From Clostridiales bacterium (GTDB taxonomy: Bacteria > Bacillota > Clostridia > Christensenellales > Aristaeellaceae), in assembly GCA_004555155.1 (NCBI GenBank), contig SFJH01000006.1, positions 1-64,000 of the forward strand: a DNA stretch of 64,000 nt, in the 5' to 3' direction. Of this stretch, positions 15,283 to 24,103 are shown piece after piece. A program made the translations under genes and the position numbers. How positions within the stretch are numbered: the stretch's first letter is position 1; each line of letters begins with the position of its first letter. A model generated the notes under the pieces. It was not told the origin of the DNA and made no database searches. It saw only the letters and a list, made by a program, of their open reading frames with translations.

Positions 15283-16164
15283 TCAGACGCCGTATTTCTC
15301 TTTCCAGTACGCGCCGACGTCGGTGCTGATGCGCACCAGATCCTGCGCGAGCGGGCTCTGCGGGGCATTGAGAAGGCCTTGCGCGGTATTCTCCTCGATG
15401 ATCCGGCCCTGATCCATCACCAGAATCCGGTCGCAGAGCTGCGCGGCCAGCTGCACGTCATGCGTGACCATCAGCAGAGAGGCGGGCTGTGCGCGCCCGT
15501 CCAGGGCGAAGCCGCTGGCGCGAACCTCGCGGATGACGCTGGCGATCTCCTCCTTGACCTCCTGATCCAGCATGGAGGTCGGCTCGTCCATCAGCAGGAT
15601 GCGCGGACGGACGATCAGCGCGCGCGCGATGCCCACGCGCTGGCGCTCGCCGCCGCTGAGCTGGGCGGGCAGCCGCCGGGCAAAGGTCTCGTAGGGCAGC
15701 CGCACGGCCTTCATGGCCTGTCGAACCTGGGGAAGGCAGTCGGCGAAGCTGCGCCTGCGATGCAGGAAGATCAGCGGCTCGGCGACGATCCGCTCCACCG
15801 TCATGGCCGGGCACAGCGACGCATAGGGATCCTGACCCACCACGCCCACAGGCCCCTGCCTGTCCACCGTGCCGGAATCCGGGGCGATCAGCCCCAGGAT
15901 GATGTTCAGCAGTGTGGTCTTGCCGCAGCCGCTGGTTCCGATAATGCCCAGCGTCTCTCCCGCACCCAGCTGCAGAGACACGTCGTCCACGGCGCGGATG
16001 ATCTCCGTCCTGCCGCCTGTCCGGCGCTCGAACGTCTTTAAAAGGCGCTCCACGCGCAGGCAGCTCTCGCCGTCCGACGATGGTCTCAGAGGGGCTTCTC
16101 CCCGATGTCTTCCCTCTCCGCCCTGCGCGAAGGCGGCGGATTTTTGTTTCTCGCGGTCACTCAT
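15283..16164 (-). CDS. Peptide-type ABC transporter ATPase, DppF/OppF-like
   Basis: A 293-aa ATPase powering import through the DppB/C-type channel. Walker A is GTSGCGKTT, the signature is LSGGERQRVGIARAL and Walker B is ILLMDEPTS, followed by the switch His in VTHD. About 35 poorly conserved N-terminal residues precede the ATPase fold. Its ATG overlaps the stop of the companion ATPase (ATGA, 16161-16164). It is the last gene of the operon. Confidence 0.9.
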   Translation of the reverse strand: MSDREKQKSAAFAQGGEGRHRGEAPLRPSSDGESCLRVERLLKTFERRTGGRTEIIRAVDDVSLQLGAGETLGIIGTSGCGKTTLLNIILGLIAPDSGTVDRQGPVGVVGQDPYASLCPAMTVERIVAEPLIFLHRRRSFADCLPQVRQAMKAVRLPYETFARRLPAQLSGGERQRVGIARALIVRPRILLMDEPTSMLDQEVKEEIASVIREVRASGFALDGRAQPASLLMVTHDVQLAAQLCDRILVMDQGRIIEENTAQGLLNAPQSPLAQDLVRISTDVGAYWKEKYGV

Positions 16165-16844
16165 CGCATTTCCACCCGCCTGTCGCTGATGTGATCGCCC
16201 AAGCGGGCGTCGTGGCTGATGAACAGCAGGGTCATGTTGGTTCGCTTCTTGATCTGGAGGATGGCGCCCAGCACGTCGGCCTCCACCTTGATGTCCAGGC
16301 CGGTGGTGGCCTCGTCCAGAATCAGCAGCTTCGGCGTGTACACCAGCGCCAGCGCGATGGCGGCGCGCTGCTTCATGCCGCCGCTCATCTCATGGGCGTA
16401 GCAGTTCAGCACGCTCCTGTCCAGGTGCACCGCGTCCATCAGCGCCTCCTCGCGCCGGGTCATTTCGGCCGCGGTGACGCGCCGGTTCTCCAGCTTCATC
16501 ATCTCCCGGAGCGTTTTGCGGATGGTATAGGCCGGGTTGAAGGCGTTCATGGAGCTTTGGGGCACCAGCGCGATCTCGTGCCAGCGGACGTCCCGGAGGG
16601 TGCGCTCGTCGCTGTGGATCAGGCTGCGGCCGCGGTAGTCCAGCTCGCCCTCGGCGACGGCGTTGCAGGTGGACAGCATGCCCATCATGGCGGCGGTCAC
16701 GGTGCTCTTGCCCACGCCGGAGCGTCCGCGCAGACAGAGAATCTCGCCCTCGTGAAGCTCGAAGGAGAAGTCGCGCACCACCCATTCGCGGCTGTCCAGA
16801 TATCGGATGGACAGGTTCTTCGCCTGAAGCAGGACGTCGCTCAT
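16161..16844 (-). CDS. Peptide-type ABC transporter ATPase, DppD/OppD-like
   Basis: A 227-aa ATPase with Walker A GRSGVGKST, the Q-loop in ALVPQSSMNAFNP, signature MSGGMKQRAAIALAL and Walker B LLILDEATTGLD. I set the start at 16844, where GGGAGGCGGAGAAGGC leads into an ATG that overlaps the dppC-like stop. It lacks the ~60-100-aa C-terminal extension with the Fe-S Cys cluster that many DppD/OppD proteins carry, so it is a short form. It pairs with the 15283-16164 product. Confidence 0.9.
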   Translation of the reverse strand: MSDVLLQAKNLSIRYLDSREWVVRDFSFELHEGEILCLRGRSGVGKSTVTAAMMGMLSTCNAVAEGELDYRGRSLIHSDERTLRDVRWHEIALVPQSSMNAFNPAYTIRKTLREMMKLENRRVTAAEMTRREEALMDAVHLDRSVLNCYAHEMSGGMKQRAAIALALVYTPKLLILDEATTGLDIKVEADVLGAILQIKKRTNMTLLFISHDARLGDHISDRRVEMR

Positions 16845-17665
16845 GCCTTCTCCGCCTCCCTTCTGCGATCGGAGGGCGATTCGATGCTGTACCCGATGAG
16901 CATCAGGCTCAGGCTGACCAGGCAGATGCACAGCCCCGGCGGCACGATCCACCACACCCACGCGCCGGTCAGCAGCGCGTTTTTCGCCTGGGCATAGTAG
17001 ATGATGGAGCCCCAGCTCTTGGCCACGGGGTTGCCCAGGCCCAGGAAGCTCATGGTGGATTCGGACAGGATGCCCGACTTCACCCGCGTGACCACGCGAT
17101 AGGCGATCAGCGGCAGCAGCTCCCGCAGCACATGGTGCGTCAGGATGTAGCCGTCCGACGCGCCCATGCCCTTGATGATGCGCACATAGGCGCTGCTGCG
17201 AATCTGCATCGTCGCGCTGCGCAGCACGCGCGCCACGCCCGTCCAGGACAGCGCGCCCAGGATGATCGACATGCTCAGCACGCTGCTGTCCGAAAACGTG
17301 GAGAGAATGATCACGCTGGGCAGGAAGGGCACGGTCATGAAGAACGAGGTCACCTTGCTCAGCAGCCGGTCCACGCGCCCGCCGTACCAGCCGGACAGCA
17401 CGCCCACCAGCACGCCGATGGTCATGGCCACCGCTGCGGAGGTGAAGCCCACCAGCAGCGAGTTTCGCGTGCCGTAGATGAGCTCGCTGAGGATGTCCTG
17501 GCCGACGTCGTTGGCGCCCAGCAGATGCGCGCGGCTGGGCGCTTCGAAGGGCGCTCCGGTCTGGGCGTAGGGCGAATAGGGCGCGATCTGCGGCGCGAAC
17601 ACGGCCGTGAGCATCAGAACCGCCAGCAGCGCCAGTCCGATGCCGCCCACCACTCTGTTATTCAT
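16841..17665 (-). CDS. Peptide-type ABC transporter permease, DppC-like
   Basis: A 274-aa permease with an N-terminal helix, the LLGANDVGQDILSELIYGTRNSL motif that marks DppC/NikC (usually LGTDxxGRDxxSR), and about five further helices. The EAA-like loop (YVRIIKGMGASDGYILTHHVL) contacts the ATPases. It overlaps the dppB-like gene by 8 bp and the dppD-like gene by 4 bp, so all are coupled. Confidence 0.9.
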   Translation of the reverse strand: MNNRVVGGIGLALLAVLMLTAVFAPQIAPYSPYAQTGAPFEAPSRAHLLGANDVGQDILSELIYGTRNSLLVGFTSAAVAMTIGVLVGVLSGWYGGRVDRLLSKVTSFFMTVPFLPSVIILSTFSDSSVLSMSIILGALSWTGVARVLRSATMQIRSSAYVRIIKGMGASDGYILTHHVLRELLPLIAYRVVTRVKSGILSESTMSFLGLGNPVAKSWGSIIYYAQAKNALLTGAWVWWIVPPGLCICLVSLSLMLIGYSIESPSDRRREAEKA

Positions 17666-18623
17666 GGCCGTCCTCCATCATGGGATCGATTTTCGCATAC
17701 AGCACGTCGGCCGCGAACAGCGCCGCCACCGTGAGCGCCGAGGAGATCAGGAACGTATACTGGATCAGCGGGTAGTCCCTCGCAGAGACCGCGTCGCGCA
17801 TCAGCACGCCCAGCCCCGGATAGGAGAACACCGTCTCCACCAGCACCGAACCGCTGAGCAGATAGCCCACGTCCATCATCAGCAGCGTGAACACCGGCAC
17901 CATGGCGTTGCGCATGATGTAGCCCACGCTGATCTTCCGCTCCGGCACGCCGCGAAAGCGCGCCATGCGGACATAGTCCTGCGCGAGGGTCTTCAGCACG
18001 CTGAATCGGGCGGTGGAGAAATAGGGCATCAGCGACGTGATCACCAGCGCCAGCACCGGCAGCGCCATGTGCCACAGCACGTCCGCCAGCCACCGCAGTC
18101 CCGTGTAGTTTTTCCACATCGAAACCGCGCCGTAGGTGGGAAACCAGCCCAGCTTCCCGCCAAACACGCACAGCAGCAGGATCGCGATCCAGAACGACGG
18201 GATGGAATCCAGCACCGTCGCGCTGAGCACCAGCCCCAGATCCCTGCCCTTCCGCCTGCGCACCGCGGAGAGCGCGCCCAGCAGACTTCCGATGACCACC
18301 GAGAACAGCATCGTCACCCCGGACAGCAGCAGCGTCCATCCGGCGGCGCTCGTCAAAAGCTGCGCAATGGGAAGCCTCTTGGAAAAAGAGACTCCCCAGT
18401 TGCCCGTGAACAGGTCGCGGAGATAGTATGCAAATTGAACGATCATCGGTTCGGTCAGATGGTAGGTCTCCAGGACGCCCATCTTCTGCTCGGCGGTCAT
18501 GGAGCCCGCTTCCTCGCCCACCAGCGTCTTCAGCGGCGAGCCGGGCAGCAGACGGGGGATGAAAAAGTTCACGACGATCACCACCGCCAGTATGATTCCA
18601 TAGTGCAGGATGCGCTTGCGCAT
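17658..18623 (-). CDS. Peptide-type ABC transporter permease, DppB-like
   Basis: A 321-aa permease with the typical layout: N-terminal helix (ILHYGIILAVVIVVNFFIPRLLPGSP), large external loop, then a six-helix core with the loop YVRMARFRGVPERKISVGYIMRNAM and the motif VETVFSYPGLGVL. It partners the DppC-like permease. A 21-bp gap separates it from the binding-protein gene upstream. Confidence 0.92.
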   Translation of the reverse strand: MRKRILHYGIILAVVIVVNFFIPRLLPGSPLKTLVGEEAGSMTAEQKMGVLETYHLTEPMIVQFAYYLRDLFTGNWGVSFSKRLPIAQLLTSAAGWTLLLSGVTMLFSVVIGSLLGALSAVRRRKGRDLGLVLSATVLDSIPSFWIAILLLCVFGGKLGWFPTYGAVSMWKNYTGLRWLADVLWHMALPVLALVITSLMPYFSTARFSVLKTLAQDYVRMARFRGVPERKISVGYIMRNAMVPVFTLLMMDVGYLLSGSVLVETVFSYPGLGVLMRDAVSARDYPLIQYTFLISSALTVAALFAADVLYAKIDPMMEDGHE

Positions 18624-18644
18624 TTCCTCATCCCCCGATGAAAT

Positions 18645-20222
18645 TTAGTCCAGGAAGCTGTACACGTTGATCACGTTGGTTCCCTTGCCGGATTTGAAGC
18701 CGGCGTACTGGCCGACGTTGCAGGCCTGCAGCGAATCGGCGTAGCCGAAGCAGATCAGACCGGGATCCTCGGCGATGCGGTTCTGGATCTCCATCAGCGC
18801 GGCGTTCAGCTCCCCGTCGGTGGCGGCGGCGGCGTACTGCTCCGCAATCACCGCGTCCACGTCGGCGTTGACATAGCCGCAGACGTTGAAGGTGCCCACG
18901 CTGAAGTCGCTGGAATACAGATTCACCAGAAACTCCGGCGAGATGCTGGAGCCCCAGCCCCACATGGCGAAATCGTAGTCGCGGCCCTTCGAGACCTCGA
19001 AGTCCGGCCAGACGTAGGCGTCGACGGTGTCCATCTCCATGACCTTCACCGTCAGCGCAATCCCCGCAAGCTCCAGCTGGTGCGCCGTCAGCTCCGCGGC
19101 GCGGATGCGGATGGTGCTGCCGGAGTAGACCAGAATCTCAAAGGAACAGGGCTCGCCTTCCGGCGTGAGCCGCACGCCGTCGGCATTGCGCTGGCCGTAT
19201 CCGGCCTCGTCCAGAATGCTGTTGGCGCGGTCGACGTCGTAGACGTACTCCAGCCCCGCCACGGAATAGGGCAGATCGGGGCGGATAGTGCCCTTCGTGC
19301 CCACGGTGGCGTACTCGCCGTAGAGCGTGTTCATGATGCCGTTCACGTCGACGGCATAGGTGAGCGCAGTGCGGAAGGCGGGATCGTTCAGCGGCGCGAC
19401 ACCGTTGTTGATGTTCATGATCATGGGCGCATAGCCTGCGCTGGCGAACACCTCGATATCAGGATTGCTCCTGAACACGTCCAGCATCTCCACGCCAATG
19501 CTGGATGTGGCCGCGGCCAGCTCGCCGGAGAGCAGTCCGGTCTGCACGGCGGTGGCGTCCTCCATGATGGGCATGTTGAGGGTCTTCACCCTGGGCGCGC
19601 CCTTGAAGTAATCCTCGACCGCCTCCAGGATGTAGTACTGCCCCACCTTGTACTCCTTCAGCCGGTACATGCCGCTGCCGAGGGTTTCATGGACGGTGGT
19701 CGCGTCCTCCACGCTCTCGTACTGCGCCTTGGAGATGATGCGCATGGTCGCCAGACCGTCGCGCAGGAAGTTGATGTCCGGCGCGGAAAGGTTGATGGTC
19801 ATGGTGCGGTCGTCCGCAATGTCGATGCGCTCGATCTTGGCGCAGATCTTGCGCTGGCTGGACACGTTCTGCGCGCCCGGATAGGTGAAGGAGAAGGCCA
19901 CGTCCGCCGTGGTCAGCGGCGTGCCGTCGTGGAACTTCTGACCCTCGAGGAGCGTGAAGGTGTAGCGGGTGTAGCCGTCAGCGACCTCGTAGTCGTCCTC
20001 CACCATCCAGGGCACGATGTTGTTGTCCAGATCGGCGATGAACAGCGTGTCGTAGATCAGCCGGTTCACGACGGTGCCCGTGGAGCTGACGTAGGTGAAC
20101 GGCGTCAGACTGTTCTCGTCCTTGGTGACGGCGATGGTCAGCGCGTCGACGGAGCTCTCCGCAAGGCATGCGGCGCTCAGCGCCAGCATCAGCGCGACCA
20201 GCAGGCTCAGAATCTTCTTCAT
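18645..20222 (-). CDS. Family-5 extracellular solute-binding protein (peptide/nickel type)
   Basis: A 525-aa DppA/OppA-like receptor. The signal peptide is residues 1-21; a Cys lies near its end (SAAC-LAES), but the lipobox is poor, so cleavage after CLA is as likely as lipidation. The family-5 signature FHDGTPLTTADVAFSF is clear. It is the second gene of the PIG-L-led operon. The ligand may be a peptide, opine, metal chelate or glycoside; this fold does not decide it. Confidence 0.9.
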   Translation of the reverse strand: MKKILSLLVALMLALSAACLAESSVDALTIAVTKDENSLTPFTYVSSTGTVVNRLIYDTLFIADLDNNIVPWMVEDDYEVADGYTRYTFTLLEGQKFHDGTPLTTADVAFSFTYPGAQNVSSQRKICAKIERIDIADDRTMTINLSAPDINFLRDGLATMRIISKAQYESVEDATTVHETLGSGMYRLKEYKVGQYYILEAVEDYFKGAPRVKTLNMPIMEDATAVQTGLLSGELAAATSSIGVEMLDVFRSNPDIEVFASAGYAPMIMNINNGVAPLNDPAFRTALTYAVDVNGIMNTLYGEYATVGTKGTIRPDLPYSVAGLEYVYDVDRANSILDEAGYGQRNADGVRLTPEGEPCSFEILVYSGSTIRIRAAELTAHQLELAGIALTVKVMEMDTVDAYVWPDFEVSKGRDYDFAMWGWGSSISPEFLVNLYSSDFSVGTFNVCGYVNADVDAVIAEQYAAAATDGELNAALMEIQNRIAEDPGLICFGYADSLQACNVGQYAGFKSGKGTNVINVYSFLD

Positions 20223-20236
20223 TACAACTCACTCCT

Positions 20237-20989
20237 TCACTTCAGCAGTTCGTTCAGCACGAAATATCCGTCGCGGCGATAGGGCTCGGCGTAGACCGCG
20301 CGGCAGTGACCGGTGGAATAGGGATAGCCGTAGAAGGCGCTGTCCATCGCGCGCTTCATGCGCGTGCCGCGCTCCAGATCGCTGTCCAGCCCATCCCACT
20401 CCGGCACCATCGCGCGGCAGCCCGCCAGCGCTTCCGCCGACTCGCCGCCCATTCTGCCAAAGTGCTCCAGCTGGGCGTGCAGCGCGTCCATGGCGGCGCA
20501 CTTCTGCGGCCAAACGTCGAGGATGTCCACCACGCAGTTGGGGTGTTCGGGGGTCATGTAGTAGATCGTCGCGCCGCCCCAGGGCTCCAGCCCCGGCGTC
20601 TCGTCCAGCGCGTAGGCGCGCCCGGCCAGCGCGATGGCCTCCAGCACCAGCGTCATGAAGGGTCTGCGGCCCGGATCCAGGTCGCTGACACAGTGCTCGG
20701 TGTCCTGGGTCAGGATGACGTCCGGGCGGAATCTGCGGATCACCCGGATGATCGCCAGCTTCTCCTCCCAGGACGCGGAGATTCTGCCCATGTCCATGTC
20801 CAGATATTCCACGGAGGTATGCAGAATCTCCGCCGACTTCGCCAGATCCCTTCGCATCTGTTCGCCCGCAAAGGCGATGCACGCATGGGAGACGCCGCCG
20901 TTCAACGCGTTCTTCAGCAGCGCTCCGCCGCACTCCACAACCTCCATGCTGTACGCTCCGATGAGCAGCATCCGCTTTCCATTCTGCAT
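20237..20989 (-). CDS. PIG-L/LmbE-like protein lacking the metal-binding motif
   Basis: A 250-aa protein with the LmbE fold pattern: an initial LLIGA strand, EILHTSVEYLDMD, then RPDVILTQDTE and a final C-terminal pair of strands. Active PIG-L deacetylases have (A/P)HPDD(E/D)E after the first strand and HPDH later. Here they read AYSMEVVE and SDLDPGRR, so the usual His and Asp zinc ligands are gone. It probably binds a ligand or uses another chemistry. First gene of the dipeptide-type ABC operon, with promoter at 21022-21050. I chose the ATG at 20989; an ATG seven bases earlier is out of frame. Confidence 0.7.
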   Translation of the reverse strand: MQNGKRMLLIGAYSMEVVECGGALLKNALNGGVSHACIAFAGEQMRRDLAKSAEILHTSVEYLDMDMGRISASWEEKLAIIRVIRRFRPDVILTQDTEHCVSDLDPGRRPFMTLVLEAIALAGRAYALDETPGLEPWGGATIYYMTPEHPNCVVDILDVWPQKCAAMDALHAQLEHFGRMGGESAEALAGCRAMVPEWDGLDSDLERGTRMKRAMDSAFYGYPYSTGHCRAVYAEPYRRDGYFVLNELLK

Positions 20990-21021
20990 GTTTCATTCCC
21001 CCTGTTCTTTATCATGCTACG

Positions 21022-21050
21022 ATTATAGCGCGGCCCTGTGTCCGGTACAA
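21022..21050 (-). promoter_or_regulatory. Promoter of the PIG-L/dipeptide ABC operon
   Basis: On the minus strand, TTGTAC (21045-21050), 17 bp, then TATAAT (21022-21027), 32 bp before the start of the PIG-L-like gene. Confidence 0.75.
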
Positions 21051-21136
21051 GCCGGTGCGGGGGATATTTCGGCCATACTTTAATCTACATTTTACATATC
21101 AGCAGGATGGCCATCTTCCCTGCGGCGCTCTCTTCA

Positions 21137-21182
21137 AAACGAGCCCGACCCGCCGTGTTCTGTCGGCGGGTCGGGCTCGTTT
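21137..21182 (-). terminator. Strong terminator after the PHP gene
   Basis: A perfect 19-bp stem (21137-21155 with 21164-21182) and an 8-nt loop, with TTTT on the minus strand. It lies 8 bp after the PHP-gene stop and isolates it from the operon downstream. Confidence 0.85.
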
Positions 21183-21190
21183 GGGGAGGT

Positions 21191-21859
21191 CTATTCCTCC
21201 GTGCGGATCAGCGTGTAATCGCCGGAGGTCAGGCAGTCGGCCAGGTCGCGGGAAGTGCGCACATCGCGGTCGGTGACGATTCCTCCGCGAGCCAGATCCT
21301 CGGGACGGTGGAAATCGCTGCCGGAGGTGAGGATCAATCTCGGCGTCCGCTTGGCCTGGGAGAGGGTCAGATCGTTGTGACTGTCGTGGCGGGGGTTGCC
21401 GTTGAAGACCTCCACGCCGTCCAGATGCTCGTGGGGCGCGGGGGTGCACATGGAGCGGTTCGGATGCGCCTGCACCAGCAGCGCGCCATAGCGGCGGCAC
21501 AGCGCATGCAGCCCCGGCAGATCCAGCTCGTGCAGCTGCGGGTTCTCCAGCACGAATTCCGGCTCCGCGCCGAAGATCAGATAGTCGTTTTCCGAGCCGG
21601 GCAGCCGTGCCTCCAGACCGAACAGCACGCGCAGTCCCAGCGTTTCTCCGGCGGTCTTCGCCTGCTGATAGCCGCCGAGCCACGCCCGCGTCTGCTCCAG
21701 CGGCGCGCCCGGGAAGCGGTCGAGGTTGTGGGTGTTGTAATGATCGGTGATCACCACGGCGTCGTAGCCCGCGTCGCGGTACATGGCCATTCCCTGCGCC
21801 GCCTCCACCCGACCGCAGGCGCTGCTGTGGGCGGTGTGCGCATGAAGTTCGATTTTCAT
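21191..21859 (-). CDS. PHP-domain metal-dependent phosphoesterase
   Basis: A 222-aa stand-alone PHP protein. Metal ligands are intact: HAHTAHS (residues 5-11), TDHYNTHN, the Glu in LFGLEA, AHPNRS, and SGSDFHR near the C-terminus. Such proteins hydrolyse phosphomonoesters or short phosphodiesters; the substrate is unknown. I chose the ATG at 21859, ten bases after AGGA; an in-frame ATG three codons upstream is possible. It lies just upstream of the PIG-L/ABC operon, but a strong terminator separates them. Confidence 0.85.
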   Translation of the reverse strand: MKIELHAHTAHSSACGRVEAAQGMAMYRDAGYDAVVITDHYNTHNLDRFPGAPLEQTRAWLGGYQQAKTAGETLGLRVLFGLEARLPGSENDYLIFGAEPEFVLENPQLHELDLPGLHALCRRYGALLVQAHPNRSMCTPAPHEHLDGVEVFNGNPRHDSHNDLTLSQAKRTPRLILTSGSDFHRPEDLARGGIVTDRDVRTSRDLADCLTSGDYTLIRTEE

Positions 21860-21929
21860 TGTTCTCATCCTCTGTCGTGACAAAATTGAAGCCCCCTGCG
21901 GGGCATAAATTCACGCTGTCATGATACTG

Positions 21930-22063
21930 TGATTGTCGCTCCCGCCGGTGCGTGAGCGACCCGGCCAAGCCTTCGGCTTGCCTCATCATTATACCATGAT
22001 TGTCGCTCCCGCCATTGCGTGAGCGACCCGGCCAAGCCTTCGGCTTGCCTAATCATTATATCA
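21930..22063. repeat. Two tandem 67-bp repeats with hairpins
   Basis: GATTGTCGCTCCCGCC recurs at 21931 and 21998, 67 bp apart, and the units differ at only a few positions. Each contains the dyads GTCGCTC..GAGCGAC and AAGCC-TTC-GGCTT and ends in ATCATTATA. It fills the gap between the HD gene (stop at 22090) and the PHP gene, both minus strand. No T-rich terminator is seen. Confidence 0.85.
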
Positions 22064-22089
22064 GAGCGCGCAGACGCTGTCAACCTGCG

Positions 22090-22758
22090 TCAGATCAGCT
22101 GCTGCTCGTTGATGATGAGCTTGAATTGCAGATGGAGCTTCTCCGCGGCCTTGCGGCAGAGCATCATGCGGCTCATGAAAATCTCGAAGTAGTCCATCAC
22201 CGAGCCGTAGTGGGTGTCGACGGTCAGCTTCAGCTTGATGATGGTGCGGTCCTCGTTGATCTTCAGCGCGGACTTCTTCACGGAATAGTTCACGCGGTCG
22301 TGGATATCGAAGGTCGCCTTGTCGTCGTTGCGCACGCGGCTGCGGCGCACGTCGGACTTGTCCGCCAGGATCAGCGCCGCGGCGATGGGATTCACCGGCA
22401 CGCCGGTGCCCTCGTCGTGGTTGCCGATGGCGGTGGCGACGGTGGCCACGTCGGCGGGATCCATGCCCATGTCGGTCAGCAGCTTGAAGGCCATGATCGC
22501 GCCGCTCTGGGAGTGGGCGATGCGGTTGATCAGGTTGCCGATGTCGTGCAGATATCCGGCGATCTTCGCCAGCTCCACGTCGTGCGCGGGATAGCCCAGC
22601 GTCTGCAGGATGTACGCGGCCATCTCGGCCACGTGACACACGTGGGCGAAGGAGTGTTCCGTGTACCCCAGCGCCTGCAGCGATTCGTCCGCCTTGGCGA
22701 TATAGGCGCGGATGGCCTGGTCTTCCTTCAGCTGTTCAAATGTAATCGTATCCATCAT
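22090..22758 (-). CDS. HD-domain phosphohydrolase
   Basis: A 222-aa HD-superfamily protein. The metal-binding pattern is H..HD..D: HSFAHVCHVAEM, then GYLHDIGNLINR, then IGNHDEGTG, and ILADKSDVRRSR. The family hydrolyses nucleotides or cyclic nucleotides; this stand-alone form (TIGR00277-like arrangement) gives no substrate. Two ATG codons are adjacent (22758 and 22755) with only a weak AAAAGAG before them. No partner genes are close on its strand. Confidence 0.85.
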   Translation of the reverse strand: MMDTITFEQLKEDQAIRAYIAKADESLQALGYTEHSFAHVCHVAEMAAYILQTLGYPAHDVELAKIAGYLHDIGNLINRIAHSQSGAIMAFKLLTDMGMDPADVATVATAIGNHDEGTGVPVNPIAAALILADKSDVRRSRVRNDDKATFDIHDRVNYSVKKSALKINEDRTIIKLKLTVDTHYGSVMDYFEIFMSRMMLCRKAAEKLHLQFKLIINEQQLI

Positions 22759-22788
22759 CTCTTTTCATTGGATTTTTCAATCAGATGC

Positions 22789-22817
22789 TTGCATTGCCGT
22801 CCGCAATCCTGTACAAT
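22789..22817 (+). promoter_or_regulatory. Promoter of the PAP2 gene
   Basis: TTGCAT (22789-22794), 17 bp, then TACAAT (22812-22817), 32 bp before the TTG start of the PAP2 gene. Confidence 0.65.
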
Positions 22818-22849
22818 GATAAAACCATACCGCGACTGGAGGGAGACGC

Positions 22850-23392
22850 TTGCAAGCACTTTCGAGTTTTGAGGGCAAACTTCTGCTGTTCATTCAGGAG
22901 CACATCCGCTGCGCCGCGCTGGACGGCCCGATGACCTTCGTCACCCATCTGGGCGACAGCGGCTTGTTCTGGATCGCGCTGACGCTGGCGCTGCTGCTGT
23001 TCCGGCGCACGCGGCGCGTGGGCCTGTTCTGCGCCGCCGCGATGGTGCTGAATCTGCTGGTCACCAACGTCGCCCTCAAGAATATAATACAGCGAATTCG
23101 TCCCTATGACGTCATGGATTCGTTAAAAATTCTGGTTGCGCCGGAGCATGACTTTTCGTTCCCGTCGGGACACACCGCCTGCTCCTTTGCCGCCGCATGG
23201 ACGATCTTCCGCACCGCGCCGCGCCGGTACGGAACGACTGCGCTGGTTCTGGCCGCGCTGATCGCGCTGTCCCGGCTGTATGTGGGCGTGCACTACCCCA
23301 CCGACGTGCTCGGCGGACTGATCGTGGGCGTCGCCGCGGCGGAGCTGGCCGTGCGCGCGCTGATGCGCTTCGCGCCGAAGACCGCGGCGTAA
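22850..23392 (+). CDS. PAP2-family membrane phosphatase
   Basis: A 180-aa integral membrane lipid phosphatase of the PAP2/undecaprenyl-diphosphatase (BcrC/PgpB) type. All three signatures are present: KNIIQRIRP, PSGHT (residues ~104-108) and SRLYVGVHYPTDVLGG. About five helices. The start is TTG at 22850, eight bases after GGAGGG. It could recycle undecaprenyl pyrophosphate or dephosphorylate phosphatidylglycerol phosphate. A PH-like membrane protein follows 24 bp later. Confidence 0.9.
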   Translation: MQALSSFEGKLLLFIQEHIRCAALDGPMTFVTHLGDSGLFWIALTLALLLFRRTRRVGLFCAAAMVLNLLVTNVALKNIIQRIRPYDVMDSLKILVAPEHDFSFPSGHTACSFAAAWTIFRTAPRRYGTTALVLAALIALSRLYVGVHYPTDVLGGLIVGVAAAELAVRALMRFAPKTAA

Positions 23393-23416
23393 TCATTGCT
23401 CAGGAGGATACAGAGG

Positions 23417-23998
23417 TTGTCGAAGAAGAACATCTACCGCGGACTTCTGGAAGGAGAGCAGGTGCTCTGGACCGGAACGCCCGACGAGGCCAAGGATTAC
23501 GGAAAAATCGATCGCGTGCTGCTGCCGCTGTTCGCGCTGGCGCTGGCCTGCAGCACGTTTTATGCGATGACGCTGGGCTTTTCCGTGGCGCGGAACGGCT
23601 TTCAGCTCTGCCATCTGCTGGCGGCGGCGCTGCTGATTCTGGCCGGCGGGCTGAGCGTCTACGGCTACTTCCTGCGCTTCATCTCCAAGCGCCGCGCCAA
23701 GGCCGACCTGACCTACGGCGTGACCAGCCTGGGGCGCGTGATGATCTGCGATCATCAGCTGCAGAAGACCTACGTCTACGCTCCCCGGGAGCTGAAGCAG
23801 GCGCGCATCACCGAGCAGAACGCCCGCGGCGTGGGCACGATCTACCTGAAGCCCAGGCGCCTGCGCAATCTGCTGGACAACAGCGGGCTCGACCTGCTGA
23901 TTTCCTCCGACGGCCGCCGCATCGCGCTGTTCGACGTGCCGGACTGCGAGAAGGTCTTCCGGATGATCCGTCCCAAGCGCTCCGCTGCGCGCGCGTGA
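23417..23998 (+). CDS. Membrane protein with a PH-like C-terminus
   Basis: A 193-aa protein: N-terminal GLLEGEQVLWTGTPDE, two transmembrane helices (about 34-54 and 65-88), then a soluble beta-rich region YGVTSLGRVMICD... ending LISSDGRRIALFDVPDCEKV. This arrangement (EQVLWxGxP, two helices, PH-like sheet) is common in bacterial PH-domain membrane proteins. The start is TTG at 23417 with AGGAGG nine bases before it. It is probably co-transcribed with the PAP2 gene. Function unknown. Confidence 0.7.
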   Translation: MSKKNIYRGLLEGEQVLWTGTPDEAKDYGKIDRVLLPLFALALACSTFYAMTLGFSVARNGFQLCHLLAAALLILAGGLSVYGYFLRFISKRRAKADLTYGVTSLGRVMICDHQLQKTYVYAPRELKQARITEQNARGVGTIYLKPRRLRNLLDNSGLDLLISSDGRRIALFDVPDCEKVFRMIRPKRSAARA

Positions 23999-24027
23999 AC
24001 GCCTGCAGCCCTTGCCCATCCATGAAC

Positions 24028-24057
24028 AAGCGCCCGCATGCGGGCGCTTCTCTTTTT
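24028..24057 (+). terminator. Terminator of the PAP2/PH-like operon
   Basis: AAGCGCCCGCA directly followed by TGCGGGCGCTT is a perfect 22-nt palindrome, then CTCTTTTT. Confidence 0.85.
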
Positions 24058-24103
24058 CCTCCGGATGCGTGTGCAAGCGCCGCGCTCCGGCCCTGTTTCC
24101 CAC

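Noticed and set aside
13023..15368. 781-residue open frame on the minus strand with 78-residue protein repeats
   Set aside because: The repeats come from the 234-bp intergenic units (a multiple of 3), and the rest is antisense to the PLP-lyase-like gene. No start signal was seen.
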